Of a stretch of DNA of 64,000 bases, positions 35,456 to 50,100 are shown one piece after another. How positions within the stretch are numbered: position 1 is the stretch's first letter; each line of letters begins with the position of its first letter. The DNA comes from Collybiopsis luxurians FD-317 M1. Taxonomy: Eukaryota > Basidiomycota > Agaricomycetes > Agaricales > Omphalotaceae. The position numbers and the translations under genes are program-made. Below the pieces are notes generated by a model. That model was not told the DNA's origin, did no database searches, and saw nothing but the letters and a program-made list of their open reading frames with translations. Location: NCBI GenBank assembly GCA_000827265.1, contig KN834749.1, positions 175,500 to 239,499 on the forward strand, given 5' to 3'.

Positions 35456-37904
35456 CTATTCACTCTCATCCTCCTCCTCCTCCTCTTCATCAGTATACTC
35501 TTCCTCTGCTTCATCATCGATGAATCCGTTCATCGTTGGGTCTTCATCGTCATCGTCGTCCTCTTCCTCTTCCTCATCATTGTCTTCTTCTTCTTCATCG
35601 GATTCCTCCTGACTACTACCTCCAAGCTCGATGTCTTCAACTTCACCATCCTCATTACCGCTGTCCACTTCGACCTCGATATCCATCTGAGCATCCTCGT
35701 CCTCGCTCTCGCCTTCCACATAATGCGTCTTCTCAACAGTCTTTGTCGTTGAGACCGGCTTGCCAGATTGAGATGCAATCGGGGCTGGGGCAGCTGAGGA
35801 TCGCATCTCAATCTGTGAGAGAACCATATCCAGACGACCGCCCAGCGACAGAAGACTATCCTGCAGGGTCAAACGAGACGTTAGCGTTGAGTGAAGACCA
35901 GAGAGACGGGCCACTAAGTCAGGCATCTACAGAAATAGCTAATGTTAGAGAGACAAGTGTTCGGAGGGACACTGGCTTTACGCACGGTCATGAGATGCCC
36001 ACTATGGACGGACAAGACGGTCTTTATCCAAGTTATTAAGCCTGTACCTCTCTGAGAGCTCGCACCGCCACCACCGCCCTTCATACTCCCTCCTCTTGCC
36101 CCTCTCCCTAGCCGTTCCACACAGGCCGTAATCAGCGGAACAGCAAGCTGTGGAGGGAGCCTCTGCACGGTATTCCGTATCAAAGCTGCATTTGAATGTG
36201 CCAAACACGTTTCTATTAACTTTGAATCAGACGAATGCAAGGCTTGAATCAACGTTCGCGTTAGGGAGGCCGCTGGCACCAAGGAGAGCCCGTCCTGAGC
36301 ATTTTTGGATTTTTGCTTCTTCGAAGAAGAGGGCTCAGAGTCACTGTCCTCTTGGATGAGATCTGCTCCCCCAGAAAGGGCGGTTAGACGCTGGCCTAAA
36401 CTGAGTTCGGCGACTTCGACATCGAGGTTACCCTCGACGTTTTGAAGGTCTAGATCGTCCATGTTTTCACTTTGGCCGAGTTCGATTCCGGATCCGACCG
36501 CTGCTGTAGATTCGGAATAGCGTTTGTTTGGAACTCCCTTGGTGACAAAAAAAATTAAAATTAATGACAAGTCTAGATGAGTAATAGCAGTACCTGGCGT
36601 GAGTCGGCCATAGCGTCCAGGCTGATATCTGGTATCATAACTTCTGCAACGAAATTTCCAGCTTCATCTTGACAGTCCTATAAAGGAATTAAAAGAGAGG
36701 AGTAAATAAATGATAGATAGTAACCCACAAGAACGTTAAAAACAGGCATCGCGCCACCCACGATCCGTGCGACGCGAATACTACGCGACGCGCCTTTCAC
36801 AAAGGACGCTGCCACCACAGACACCGGCTTTCCTTTGGATGATGCGGTAAGGATGGATCGGGGAAGAAGAGTGGGTAATTTATGCTGTGTACGATTCGAG
36901 CTAGCCGGTGGGCTGAGCTCATCAGGGATGGGATATACAGAAATCTTTCCTGATGCTGCAAGAGTGAGGAGAGTGGAGGTCGAGGAGGACAATGAGATGT
37001 GACGAGCATCCGAATCCAACTGTACAGATGCCACCATTTTTCCAGCGGTTGATTCGTCTGAGGGGACTTGCCACAACGAGACAACACGGTCACTTTCTGC
37101 CAGGGACACGAATCGACTGGAAGGAGATTTAGAGGGGTCCCATTGAAGGGTTTTGATCGAGGACGCGTGTCCTGTGAAAGAGACCAACTCTTTAGGTTTT
37201 TGGTTTGCGAAGCTCGACGCAGTGGAAAGTAAGCGGATGGAATGACTTGCAACGAGTAATTCAGTAGATCCATTTTCAGAGGCTGGCCGTATGGCCATGG
37301 ATGTATATGGTATCCGGTCGTCATTTTTCCAGCTACCCAACATCTCGTTTTTTTGCGCGTTCCACAAACGAACAACGCTGTCCCCGCCGGATGTCCAAAC
37401 ATTGCTGTGATTGGGGCCGGCTCCTACGACTGAGAGTATGGCTGAAGTACTTGAGGAGTGTGATAGCGTTGAGAGGACTTGACCGTGAGTCGGAGAGAAG
37501 AACAGAATGGTACCATCCGACAAACCGAGAGCGACGGTTTCAGAAGCTGACACTGACTGAGTCTCGTCAGCAGCCTGGCTTTTTCTCCGTTTCTTCTTGG
37601 AAGGAGATGGGTTATCGGGAGCGGGGTTTGCTGCGAGATGACACCATGATAAAGAGGCGACTCGAGCAGAATGCACAATATGTTCTGCTACAGATTGGCC
37701 AGATGAAGTGTCATATACGCGTAGACGGTGCTTGTCTACAGCAAGAGACAAATACGCGAATAGATTTCCGTTTGAAGAGAAGGAAGAAAATGCGGCAAGG
37801 TATGAAGCATCTTCGACTACTGGCTGAGAAATTGTGGAAGTGGCAGCAGGTCGACTTTTGGACTGTTTACTCCGATTTTTTTTTGATTTATCAGCGGAGG
37901 ACAT
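35456..37904 (-). CDS. UTP5: U3 snoRNA-associated protein 5 (UTP5/WDR43-like), WD40 plus Utp12 domain
   Basis: A nucleolar protein of the t-UTP (UtpA) complex needed for pre-18S rRNA processing and rDNA transcription. The N-terminus (MSSADKSKKNRSKQSKSRPA) is basic. The long first exon encodes WD40-like repeats (LFAYLSLAVDKHRLRVYDT, HARVASLSW-type repeats, NVWTSGGDSVVRLWNA, SIKTLQWDPSKSPSSRFV). The later exons carry the C-terminal Utp12 domain (LTRTLIQALHSSDSKLIETC, then NTVQRLPPQLAVPLITACVE and WIKTVLSVHSGHLM). The protein ends in a very acidic tail (35456 to about 35700). WD40 plus Utp12 plus acidic tail matches Utp5/WDR43 best; related UTP proteins of the same layout are an alternative. Confidence 0.82.
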
Positions 37905-38175
37905 TGTTGTAAGTCTTTTTCGAGAATAAAATGGAGAGATCCTCGTGAATTACGCGCCGCAAAAGCCAGGGTACGAGCGGGCAAGGAGGCGGAGGAACGC
38001 AAGAGAAAAAAAAATTGGCGGCACGAGCGCTTAATGAAGAACCGGGCCGGTCAAGCCGGTGGGTATTTTGGGCGCTAAAACAGTATGACTTATTTTTATT
38101 CCGCGATATCAGAAGCTTCACCTGTACTTTACCTTTACCTTCTACCTTTGTGACCCTTTTCTCTATATCGCCATC

Positions 38176-39624
<1,449 letters not shown>

Positions 39625-39960
39625 TCGGTCCCGGAGAATCTCCATTGCTTTGTTTCTTTTTTTTTTGTACTGCAGATACTCGCTATGTATGACTTGTTAT
39701 GACCTTCGTTCCTTGGTCCCGTGTTATCCAAGTATGTGGAAAATTAGGGCTTGTTTGTATGTGCATTTGTACCCCTTCATGATAGTAGCGTAACACGATC
39801 CGCGATTCTAATTTATTCTACCGTGTACGCGACCTGGTAATTTTAAGCAGAGAAAAGAATTAGATTTGGGATAAAATTACAAGTATCTATGAAAACAAGA
39901 GGTGGACAGTCAACTACGCAAACCACATTAGCATGTAAAGGAAGCATACCATAACGCGTA
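39625..39960. other. Intergenic 3' flanks of PHO85 and mL41
   Basis: This tail-to-tail interval of about 340 bases separates the PHO85 stop (39624) from the mL41 stop (39961). It is AT-rich and contains a T-run near 39653-39665. No gene is seen; it presumably holds the two 3' UTRs. Confidence 0.5.
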
Positions 39961-40544
39961 TCAGCGCAATCCCAGAGTCTCCATAGCCTTGTTTAACATT
40001 GAACTTTGCGGCGCCTGTACATCCTGAGCACCACTCGTTTGAGCCAACTTGGTTTGTTTTTGGAGTTGATGTTGTTCTGCGGCCTTTGTCCGCAATAGTT
40101 GAAAGTAATGTTCCGGGGTAAGACCACCGACGGTTTTGAATTTACCATAAGCAGCACTTTCTTGGGATTTTGTGAGGCGGACAGAGGAATGAACGTAAGG
40201 TTTTAGCTGTATAAGAAATTAGAAACAAAGAGCGTGAATGATACTTCCAGAGATACGCACCAGTGAATTTTCGATAGCCTCAATGGGAGGAGCCACGAAT
40301 ATCCTCACTTTTTCGTCCAAAAGACGATATTTTGCCTTTCCCCTCACGACATGTTTACCTGGCGCGCCTGTACGATGCCCACCAGGAAGAAACGCTTGCC
40401 GGGTACCTAAGAGGCAAATTTATTCGATCAAATTTTCTGGGCGAAGTAATGAGAATGTAAACCTTTGTAGTAGTCCTTATTCGCTCTTTTTCCAGTGAGT
40501 GGTCGTCTAGAGGCTTTAGACAGTCTAGCTGCTGTTGGAAACAT
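39961..40544 (-). CDS. MRPL27: Mitochondrial large-subunit ribosomal protein mL41 (MRPL27)
   Basis: A component of the mitochondrial large ribosomal subunit (human MRPL41, yeast Mrpl27). Exon 1 gives MFPTAARLSKASRRPLTGKR, then ANKDYYK. After an intron, GTRQAFLPGGHRTGAPGKHV and AKYRLLDEKVRIFVAPPIEA follow; the PGGHRTG and KHV residues are the family's most conserved block. The last exon (SLLKPYVHSSVRLT, then GLTPEHYFQLL) ends METLGLR. It is head-to-head with the F-box-like gene (62 bp between starts). Confidence 0.9.
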
Positions 40545-40606
40545 CCAAGTCGAGTAGAAAGCTGGAAGCGTTAAATAAGCGCCTCGGCGCCTAGTCGACG
40601 ACCGAC

Positions 40607-42402
40607 ATGGCGGTCATGTTCTCGACACTTCCAGTAGAGCTTTTGCTCAACATTGGAAACGAGGTAATTCACCACACTTCTTTTAGCCGCCAGAACACTC
40701 CCGACTCTTTTGCAGACGACCAGGCTCAAAGACAGGAAGGCTCTGCGACGAACTTGCACCTTCTTTGGACAGGTCTTCAAACCTCTCGTTCTGGCAGAGG
40801 TGACCATTAACATCTACCATGGGCACTTGGATCCGGGAATATCCCTCCTAGAAGCGCTAATCTCAAAGAGTTCTTCAACTGTATCCCAGTATATTCGCAT
40901 ACTCAATATCTACTCTCTCTCTCCGTCATATTCTCCTGAGCCTGATATGGACTATGAAGAAAAATTGATGAGATGCCGATATACGTACGAGGTAGTGGAA
41001 AAAGTTAGAGATTGGGTACAGGTCGAGCCTCGAACCTCTGAATCTGCAATCGTGGAGGAGAAGATGTTTTCAATACTGGGTCCTGCACTCAAATCTCTGC
41101 ACAATCTACAAACAGTTCGGTGCGTAGATTTTTCTTTTATCCCAAAAATACTCGGCTTAGTAACGCGATTGGTTCAGATGGCGCTGGCAGTGGCCGAGAG
41201 GCTCTGAGCGAGAGTTGACGGTCATTCTGGAATCATTATCCAGCGACAATCTCCGGCAGAACATTAAAGAGTTTGCATTTCACTATACACCGGCATCCAT
41301 CAACATCCCTATCCCCTTCCCGAATCTGCCGCAACTCGAAGCGCTCTCGTTAATCGCAAATCACGATTCTGGCGACACCCTTAGTGCAGTAGCGCCTATC
41401 ATCTCTAGCCCTTCTCTCAGAAAACTCCATCTAGTCTCTGGTGCTCCGCTTGTTCATGCCCCACTAGGTAGAGACATCCCAAAGCATATCACTCATCTAG
41501 GACTATCTGGATTCTCGATCTCCGCCCGATCGCCTTCCCAGATTATACACACCAACCTTACATCCCTGGAGCTTGGGGAGGTACGGTGTCCTGACGCAAG
41601 ACGATACGACACTCTTGGTGAACTATGGATGACTCTCTCTTGCAATCGAATTCATCTCTGCAGTCTAGTAGTATCCCGTATGGACGACACGACAGGCGCT
41701 TTGCTTGATTACCTGCAATCTTACTCGGGCCTGGAGGTGCTCTCTCTCATGGGCCCCTTCCTCCGGCACAATCCCCAGTATGACAATCTCGCCCATAGAT
41801 TTTATTCGGATGTCCTGCCATTGCATGCAGAGACGCTGGTCCGGTTGGAAGTGAAGCAGGCGTTCGAGAGCAGGTGGTGTTTTGGAGAGCACAACGTAGA
41901 GATATTCAAGCGATGTAGGAAGTTGAAGAGTCTTTCACTAAAAGTAGACCACAGAGGACTCGATAGGGACGAGAAGGCTGAATCATTGTTTACCTACGAG
42001 GATCGCAATCTCCCATCTGGAACAAACTCTGTAGTATGTATTTCCACAATGTTTAATGATTTCCAGAGTTTACTAACTGCTCCCGTTTCTTTTGTGCAGC
42101 ATCTTCTTCTCGATATGATATCCTTTTCTCTCCCCAAGCTGGAAAAACTGACTATTGAGCCAGCCCGAAACCCGTACTACGCTCATGATCATTCGGATTT
42201 TATGGTTGGCGCAGCTCATTACCTTGGAGTGCAGCGACGTATACGTGCATCAGTGGGAAGTTTTGTTACCTGCAACTCACCTTCAACCACAGTTCTCAAG
42301 TGGTTAACGGTGTATATTGGGCGTAACAAGGTTGTATTCCCGACCAGCGATCTCAGGGAAAATGTGAAGGAGCGAAACATTCAGCAGTCAGACCAAGGTT
42401 GA
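40607..42402 (+). CDS. F-box-like protein
   Basis: The N-terminus (MAVMFSTLPVELLLNIGNE, then after an intron TTRLKDRKALRRTCTFFGQV) matches the short F-box found in large, expanded families of Agaricomycetes. It would link to Skp1 in an SCF ubiquitin ligase, but this is inferred from the motif only. The rest is a leucine-rich-repeat-like region of alternating LxxLxL segments (TSLELGEVRCPD, LEVLSLMGPFL, KLKSLSLKVDH). A third intron (about 41119-41178) restores the frame to WRWQWPRGSERELTVIL. A further in-frame 66-nt candidate intron at 42035-42100 has a GTATGT donor and a perfect TACTAAC branch site; retaining it would add 22 residues. Confidence 0.75.
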
Positions 42403-42581
42403 AAAGAAATTCTTTCGAGTGTTGTATGTAATTGACTCAGGGTATAAGGATGTAGCTAGAACTACTTATGTGAATACCATACAAGAATGAGGAGGGCACA
42501 ATGGTGAAGTTGGAAGAGACATAATTAAGAATATTCGGTAATACTCGTCCGCTCCAATGATTCCCAGATCTGCCATGTTCG

Positions 42582-43648
42582 TCAGGACTCCCCTTCCCAG
42601 TCATCAAAATTGCAACATATGACTGGCCTTATCTGCCACCACCACCACTAAAGACAAAAATGAGCTGATAACAAAGCCAGAGGGCAAAAGGCTCACATGG
42701 TGATTTAGCAATCTTCCTGGCCATTTACCAAAAACTAAATCAATTTCATGGTTCAACCTCGCCTGATAATCACCTCGCGTTTCAGGGTAGCCATCATCTT
42801 CATCCTCATGTCTATATAACGACTTTCGTTGTCGTCGACCGTGAGCGCCCAACAACGGGGATCCTTCATGCACCCTCCTGCTCGGATCTTCTCTTCGTAA
42901 ACGAGAAGCTTCCTGAGCTTCTGTGCCATACCTTCGACCGCGGGAGACTCTATCTTCCTGAAGTTGTTTAGCTTTCTCTCTCTGCTGCGAAACGAATAGG
43001 CGGACACGTTGACCCAACGGACCCCATTTCGGCGATGTCGGTTCATCTTCGCGGAAGCGGATGGGAACAGAAATAGATGAGGATGGAGAGCTGGAGCGAG
43101 AACTGACGGCTGTGTCGCCCTCTGACGGTTCTGCAGGACCGTTTGGAGCTATGGAATCAGAAAGGGAGCGATTGCGGCGTGCGTGATGTACTCCAGAAGT
43201 TATCCTCACTCGAGAACGAAAGCGAATGGACCGGTTAGTTGTGATAATCATTGGGAGGGTGGGCGGAACTTGCTCGGATGTGATAACTGGAAATGGAGTT
43301 GAATTCGCTGTCAAATCACCAAGATTGGTCTGAGGGGGCAGTGGAACTTGATCATCCAGGTCATGAATGCTGAATCCTTGTATTTCCTCTTGTGGAGATG
43401 TATCTGTTGGTGTCTGGGTCAAGTCAATAATCTTCATGTCGGGCGTTATCCCTATCGAATCCGGCCTTCGTTCTGCGGAATCTTTCGACCTCATTGATAT
43501 GTCTTTGCTGAGCCGTACACAAACAAAACTCACAAGACGACCTTTTTTTCTGCGATTGGAGATCTTGTGCCCGGGTAGAATCGAAACCGGACTTCCCTCC
43601 GTCGTCAACGATTAGAGTATTTCCGTCAGCTGGACCTGAAAGCGCCAT
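42582..43648 (-). CDS. Uncharacterised protein with Trp-rich C-terminus
   Basis: The gene starts MALSGPADGNTLIVDDGGKS at 43648. An intron with uncertain borders (GTGAGT or GTGTAC donor, around 43470-43535) must join it to the long second frame (SKDSAERRPDSIGITPDMKI). That frame is Ser/Pro-rich, then helical and charged (FVSQQREKAKQLQEDRVSRG), then NHEIDLVFGKWPGRLLNHH. The final intron (GTGAGC donor) leads to WWWWQIRPVICCNFDDWEGE and a stop at 42582. If it is not spliced the protein ends at 42604 instead. I recognise no domain and propose no function. Alternatively, translation could begin at the internal ATG near 43493. Confidence 0.6.
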
Positions 43649-44168
43649 ATTTTGCGCAGGTAGTGAAGGTCATGAAATAGTCAGCAGACGATGATCCTAG
43701 TGGAGGGGGAAGAAAGGTTTTAAAGTGCTCCAGCAGAGTTTAGACTTCATTTCAACTGAATGTCCAACGATTACATATAGTCATGCGACCTGCCAAAAGT
43801 AACTTGAAAAGAACTAGGGGCCTGAAACCTCGTTCTGTAATTCATTAGAAAAGGCAGCGTTAAACGTTAAACATCGAAAGCTGAAAAAATTAAACATGAT
43901 GGATGACGATCAAAGCAATTCATCTTTTTCATCTGGAAAATTTGGTTTCTGGAACGGGGCGCAAAACGTTATAACCTCGCGCTACCAAAAGAAATTGTTG
44001 AGCATGCAAGTTGAATTTACTCTATCAATACAAGCAAAAAGAGCGCTGCGAACATCGTGTATAAGCAGTACAGTGTAATAAGTTACGGTATAAGCTGAGC
44101 AGATTGCGCGAAAGCGAAGCGTTGGAGAGCAATTCATGGTCATTAAAGCAGAAGAGATATCATGAAGA
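43649..44168. other. Intergenic region between two minus-strand genes
   Basis: About 520 bases separate the end of the histidine kinase gene from the start of the unknown gene downstream. I see AT-rich sequence and only short chance frames. It must hold the 3' UTR of the kinase and the promoter of the unknown gene. Confidence 0.5.
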
Positions 44169-47100
44169 TTACGGGCGAGGAGACCCGAACATGGACAGTA
44201 AAGATGCAAGGTCGCCTGCAGAAATAAGTAAATCCAAGTTTAGAAGATAGAGGGCCTCAATGATGCTCACTCTTTCTGAGAGGTTTACTGAAAAAGGCGT
44301 TCATTCCAGCACTAAGACATAATTGTTTCGTAGATTCTTGGCAATCTGCGCTGAGAGCGACGACTGTAGAAGTAGAGAAGTGCGTTAGAGCAGTCATTTG
44401 TGTACGGCGAGCGAAAGACGGACTAGGAAGTATAACCGGAACCTTTCGCTTGTTCTCCATTATTCGTAACTTCTTAGACGCCTCAACTCCATCGCAGATG
44501 GGCATATCTGAGTATTATCTGGTCAGTTAAATAAAAAGCAGAATCCAGAAAGACGTACGATGGTCAAATAGCGCTACACTGAAATAGCCAGGCTCGTGAG
44601 CTTCCCATTCTAGGAGACAATATTAGTAAAAGATTTAAACGGGGCTGCAACAGCCGCATTTTACCAGCTATAGCTTCGTTGCCATTGCCTGTAGCAATAA
44701 CATTGAGATGATAGCGCTCTAGTTGCTTCACCAGCAGATCCTGCGCGATAGGATTGTCTAGTGAGGGCACTGAGTACTAAGGCATAAAGTGTAGCAGACA
44801 CAACCGACCTTCTGCTATCAAAACGTTTCCATATAGGGTGCGTTGTGCGGCAGCAAGGTCTTCTAAGGCCTGATTAACATCTGACGAAGGAGCAGCAGAG
44901 AGTGTATTCGGTAAGTTTTTTAAACCTGCAAGTGTTTGAAGAAGTCGAGCTTTCCGTGGAGGCTTGGTCATTTTGATAACACTTGGACTATTACTTCCAA
45001 AGATCGAACGACCTGATAAACTGGTGGTGGGTGTGTACAGATGAATGACTTTCGTTTCCTGCAACATGTCATAATGAAGGGAGTGTATGAATTTCCCCAG
45101 TTCTTCAGCACGAGATTCCGACTGATCATCAAGGATGACAAAGTCGACAGGAGCATGATCATTACCGAGGTTGCGCAGATACGTCTCAGTGTCAGCAACT
45201 GTGGAAATAAGAACCACTGAGAAACCAGGAAGGATATGTGCGAATAATGTTAGCGTCACAGTGGAAGGCGAACATATGACCACGTGTGGCGGACGAGGTT
45301 TTATGAGTCTAGCGCGTAAATTCTCGATATCGAACAGATACTACCAGGTGGCGGATTCAGTCTGGAAGTGCGGTAATAAGCTAGAGACGACACAACACAC
45401 CTTTTGAGATTCTTCCGACGTGAAAACCTTAACTGGAATGGTAAACCAGAATTTCGAACCGACATGAAGTTCGGACTCCACGGCAACAACCCCGTGCATT
45501 AGCTTTACCAGCTGTCTCGATATCGAGAGTCCTAGCCCGGTGCCTCCGAAGCGACGAGTGGAAGAATTGTCGGCCTGTTGAAACGGAACAAATAATAATT
45601 CGACATCACTTGGAGACAGTCCAATCCCTGTGTCCCTATATGAATGCTTGTCAGCGGAGATACTATACTGCGACAGAATCACGAACTGAATGGTGAACTT
45701 CAGGCCGACTTCATCTGTCGCATTCGGTGTCTGCGATTTATCCACTGTGCAGGTTACTTGCACAGAACCTTTGGCGGTAAACTTGACCGCATTGCCGATC
45801 AAGTTCATTAGCACTGAGAGTGGATAAATGAACGAATCAACATCAACTTATTGTTTGCCACCGACCTTGTCGTATTCGAGCGTAATCAGCGAAGACCCCT
45901 GTTAGAACACTGTTAACATCGCCCGTGTATTCAAGGAGCTGAGTAAAGTTCGTACATGGAGGTACATTGGGATCAATATCAAAAGAAAGATCGAGTTTTT
46001 TGGCGGCCATTGGAAGTAAGAGTTCCATACAATCCGCAATGATATTCTAATACGAAGGAGCTATGCGTCAGTCTTCAGTTAATCTCACAATACCAAATCG
46101 AACCTCGACCAGAAATCCGCTCGGTTCTAACTTAACAGCCGAGGCTTCCAGTTTGCTGTAATCTAAGATAGAGTCAATTATCTGCATACTTCGTAAGCAT
46201 CACTCAGGAACGTGGAAGATATAGTTCAGACAGGACCTTCAGTAACAATTCACATGATTGCTTCGCAGTTTGTACTGTGAGGTAAACATCAGAGAGCAAG
46301 ATCTGGCCCAAAACCTTCTATCTTACCTATCTCGCTTTGACCTGGATTTAACTCTGTCCCACTCAGTAGATCCAAAAGACCATAGAAAGAGCTGGCGATC
46401 GTCAGAAGTGATTTCTTGATGTACATGGGAATTGAAGGCAAACCTGAACGGCGTTCTTAATTCATGTGACATGCTAGCGAGGAAATTGCTCTTGATCTTT
46501 GTAGCTTTGAGAGCATCCTCACGACTTTTCCGCGCAGAATCTAAAGCCTCTCTTTGGACCGCGATCATCTTCAAATTCTCCCGGGTTCCTGCTTGTACCG
46601 ATCGGAAAAGTAAAGCGTTGGATACACTGATGCTCGCTTGTTGACAGAGCAATGTTAAAATTGTTACAATATTTTGCGAGAAGGCATACTACATAGAATC
46701 CTATTCAGAAGAGCTAGAGGAGAAGCGTAAATGTATGCATACCTTGCTTGCGACATAGACAGCCCCAAAAGTCTGTCCGCGATTGGAAAAGATCGGGATG
46801 CATATGACTGAGCGGTGCAGCGATTGTCCGGCTTCAGAAGCAAATCGAGGGTCAGAAGAAGCATCGTCAAAGTAGAGATTTTCCTTAGAATTCAATGCTA
46901 CATCATGGCGATTAGTTGAGAAAAGAGGACTCAGAAAAGTACGAACTGTGTTCGATGATGGCCTTCTGCAATGGATCTCCTATAGATCGAATGGATTTGG
47001 GAACTCTAAGTTGATCCGTCAATAAAACAGTTCTTGTGCTCCGCCAGACAAACTTACTCATAAACCTGACAAGATTCTGGCGCGACCATGGAGGTTGCCA

Positions 47101-50100
47101 CTGATATTCCAGAAGTTATGAGTTCGTCACGTATAAGAGCGAAAAGAGTCACCAGAATAGTCTCCGGCCTCGTGCGCTATCACAACTACCCAAACACGCA
47201 GCTTCAGCGCGAATGCCAATTGCGTGGACGAAAGAACGAACCGCAAGTGTTTTGAGAGCCAGAAGTTTCTTCAAAATGAATCAGGTTTATCCTATCACAA
47301 ATTGTTGAATAATTCATACCAGTAGCGATTTCTGTCAGTCTTTGAAGTGCAGAAGAAAGATTGATATCGCTCGAGATATCCTTGGACCATTTGAGGATTG
47401 CAGTGAGATGATCAGCTCGCAAAGTTGTTCGCTGATCATCACCGATGTCCATTTTCGTATTCTCATATCGAGATGAGATGCTATCGGTCTGCACGGCTAC
47501 ATCGGACGTGAATATAGGCCGTTTGAGTGGATACTGTGGCCTCGTTCCGATGACGGAGTTCAGATGATTCCTTCAAAGATGATTAGCCAAGTTATGGTAA
47601 TGAGGTCAAGCAGGTCAAGCAGCGCTCAATGACTCCATGGGCGCTATTTTAACCGCACGAGTCGACAAGACGTACACTATGCCTCGAGCACCCCAATGCT
47701 GATGCCGAGAAATACCGCGGCGCTGAAGTTCAGTTCCGAGGCCCTCTACCCCGCACTTCACAAAATGACAACCTTGCTGTATTGCGTGTACGTTGGCCAT
47801 GTCGTCGTATTTCTCCAGGGATAGCTGAAACTTACCAAATATAATCCCCACCCTTCCTCCAGCAGCCAGTCGTTATTCACAGCTTGCTTGACCGCTATGT
47901 CAAAGAGTTTGTGTGTTGCAGGATCATTGAATAAAGAAGCAAGTTCCGCATCCTTTACGGCTGGAATGAGAAGTAGTGATCAATTCGGACTGGAGCAGAT
48001 GGCGTACGACAAGGGCGACCCAATGAGAGTTATTGACTGCACTAGAAGATACCCATCTAAAAGTACCAATGAGAAGCAGATAGATTTGGATGAAAAAAAA
48101 AAACCCACTTTTTAATCAACTCTTGATTTGCATCTACTTGCTTCAAGTAGCGACCTCTAATATCAGACGTGATATTCCCTTGTTTAACGCTGCCCTGTTT
48201 GAGGCATTGAATCAATGCAAGACTATGGAAAAATAAAGCGAATCGAATGTGACGATGACTGTATGGGAAGGTAAGTTGAGGCAAGAAGATTGATACGAAA
48301 AAGCGTACTTAGGGTGCCTATCGAGAGTAGCGTAGACCTTGAATCCCAACTCTGCTGCTTCTTCGACAAACCCCAAGCAGTACAATCCAACTACCTGTTA
48401 ATCCAATCAGGGATGGCACAAGATTCACAGCCAAAGTTTATTTACTTTGAATGCATTGTACCTGATGATGGATCAGCGTATATCACAATGCTGCAATCAC
48501 TTTAATTACCAATTCAGGACTAGATCTGAGTTTCCGGAGTTAGCAATGGCTTGTGTAAGGTATTCAGACTCTTTGAAGGTGTCTGTGTCGAAAGCTGTTT
48601 CTGCTGAGGAGGCGATTGTATGCCCTCCGAGAGCACGGATGCAATTGAGGGTGCCTTTCCAGATATTAGGTATCCTCAAGAAACGCGAGACATTAAAAGC
48701 TAGGTACCTTGGGCAAGCACAACAATGTCCTTCTGCGTCGAAAGCTGGATATCATTTAGGCACTGAAAATGTATTGATTTCGAGGGTCCGTGTCTCGGAT
48801 CAAAGAAACGAACCTCTTCGGCGGCGATCAAAACCTCACTCAAATGGTCGCTGACGAAGAGGCGGGTAGCAATAATATGTAAACTGGCAAAAGCTGTATA
48901 GATTCTGGAACAATGATTAGTTGTATGAGCGATCAATGATAGCAGAAGAAAGCACCGGTCTCCTGCGCTGATTCCATACTTGCGCGCTTCTTCTAGCCGT
49001 GGCAAGACCGATCGTATGTGAGTAGTATCGTATCCCGAAACAAGTGAAGAGTATAGAACATAGGCCCGACTTGAAGCAACATCAACAGACGAGGGAACTG
49101 GGTCCAATGAAAATTTACCATTTTTCTCCGCTATTTCCATGAATATCGACTATGCGCAAGGCTAATTTCGCAAGATCGCTTGAAAATCGATACATCTCCC
49201 GTCTTTCTGCTGCGCCTGTAACCAGAAATTGAGTAGAACGGAGAAATAAATGTAGTTCACGGACCGCTTAATGCCCAGAAGAAACCCAGCCCAGTGCCTG
49301 TTGATATGCCATGCCGCAACGCCAACTGGATTGTCTAATGGGGCATTACATTCAGCAAAAATCCAATTCAGCGAATGAACACACTGTCAACCCTATAACC
49401 TCAGAGAAAGAGGAAGGAGAAGGAGACCAATACGCATTTGTCCCGGCATCATTCAGCAATCGAACAGCGAGCTCGACACGCGCGTCGCTTGTATGTGGAA
49501 TACTCAGAATTTCATCAAACCCAACCGCAAGGATTTCATTTTTGACACGCTCAAACATGCGCGCAGCCTCTCTGCGGGTAGGGGCTGGATTGGTTTCCAC
49601 GCTTAATATCTTGAGGGCCGCGAGGGTGTCATTGAGAGCCGCTTCAAAGTTTCGATTCATCCAGTTATTCTGCGATTGAGCTCGCAGTATCGTGGCAACT
49701 TCTTCTGGTTGTTGAGCGTAGGATATGCATTGTTTGAGATACTCGCTTGATTCCATGTAATCACCTGTTCAATCGTAGGCAGGTGGAAGTGGGACGAAAG
49801 ACATTGAGAACCATACCTCTCCAGGTCGCTAGTCTGCAGATAGTCATTGAAGTGATATGGACAAGAGTACCTCAAATCACCCACGAAGCTAGTTTAGAAT
49901 ATAAGTCGAATGTCCGTTTAGGATTATCGGACCAAGGCTGATCTAGTAGTAAAGCTTTGGCACTTTTCAACGACTGGGTAGCCAACTAAAGGTTTAACTG
50001 CTTCAGCCTCCGTAGTGAAGATAAGGAATATCATTATTACCTCATGAGCTCCCCTGGTCCAGGCCATTTCCCCAGCATTAATGAGAAGACCTAGTAATTC

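Noticed and set aside
35530..35811. Basic ORF overlapping the acidic tail of UTP5
   Set aside because: It is a shifted-frame reading of GAA/GAT-rich codons (giving Lys/Arg/Met); the acidic frame is continuous with the Utp12 domain.
43481..43608. Start of the Trp-rich-tail protein at 43608
   Set aside because: The open frame begins with a non-ATG codon (TTG). The real ATG is at 43648 in another frame joined by an intron, or the internal ATG near 43493.
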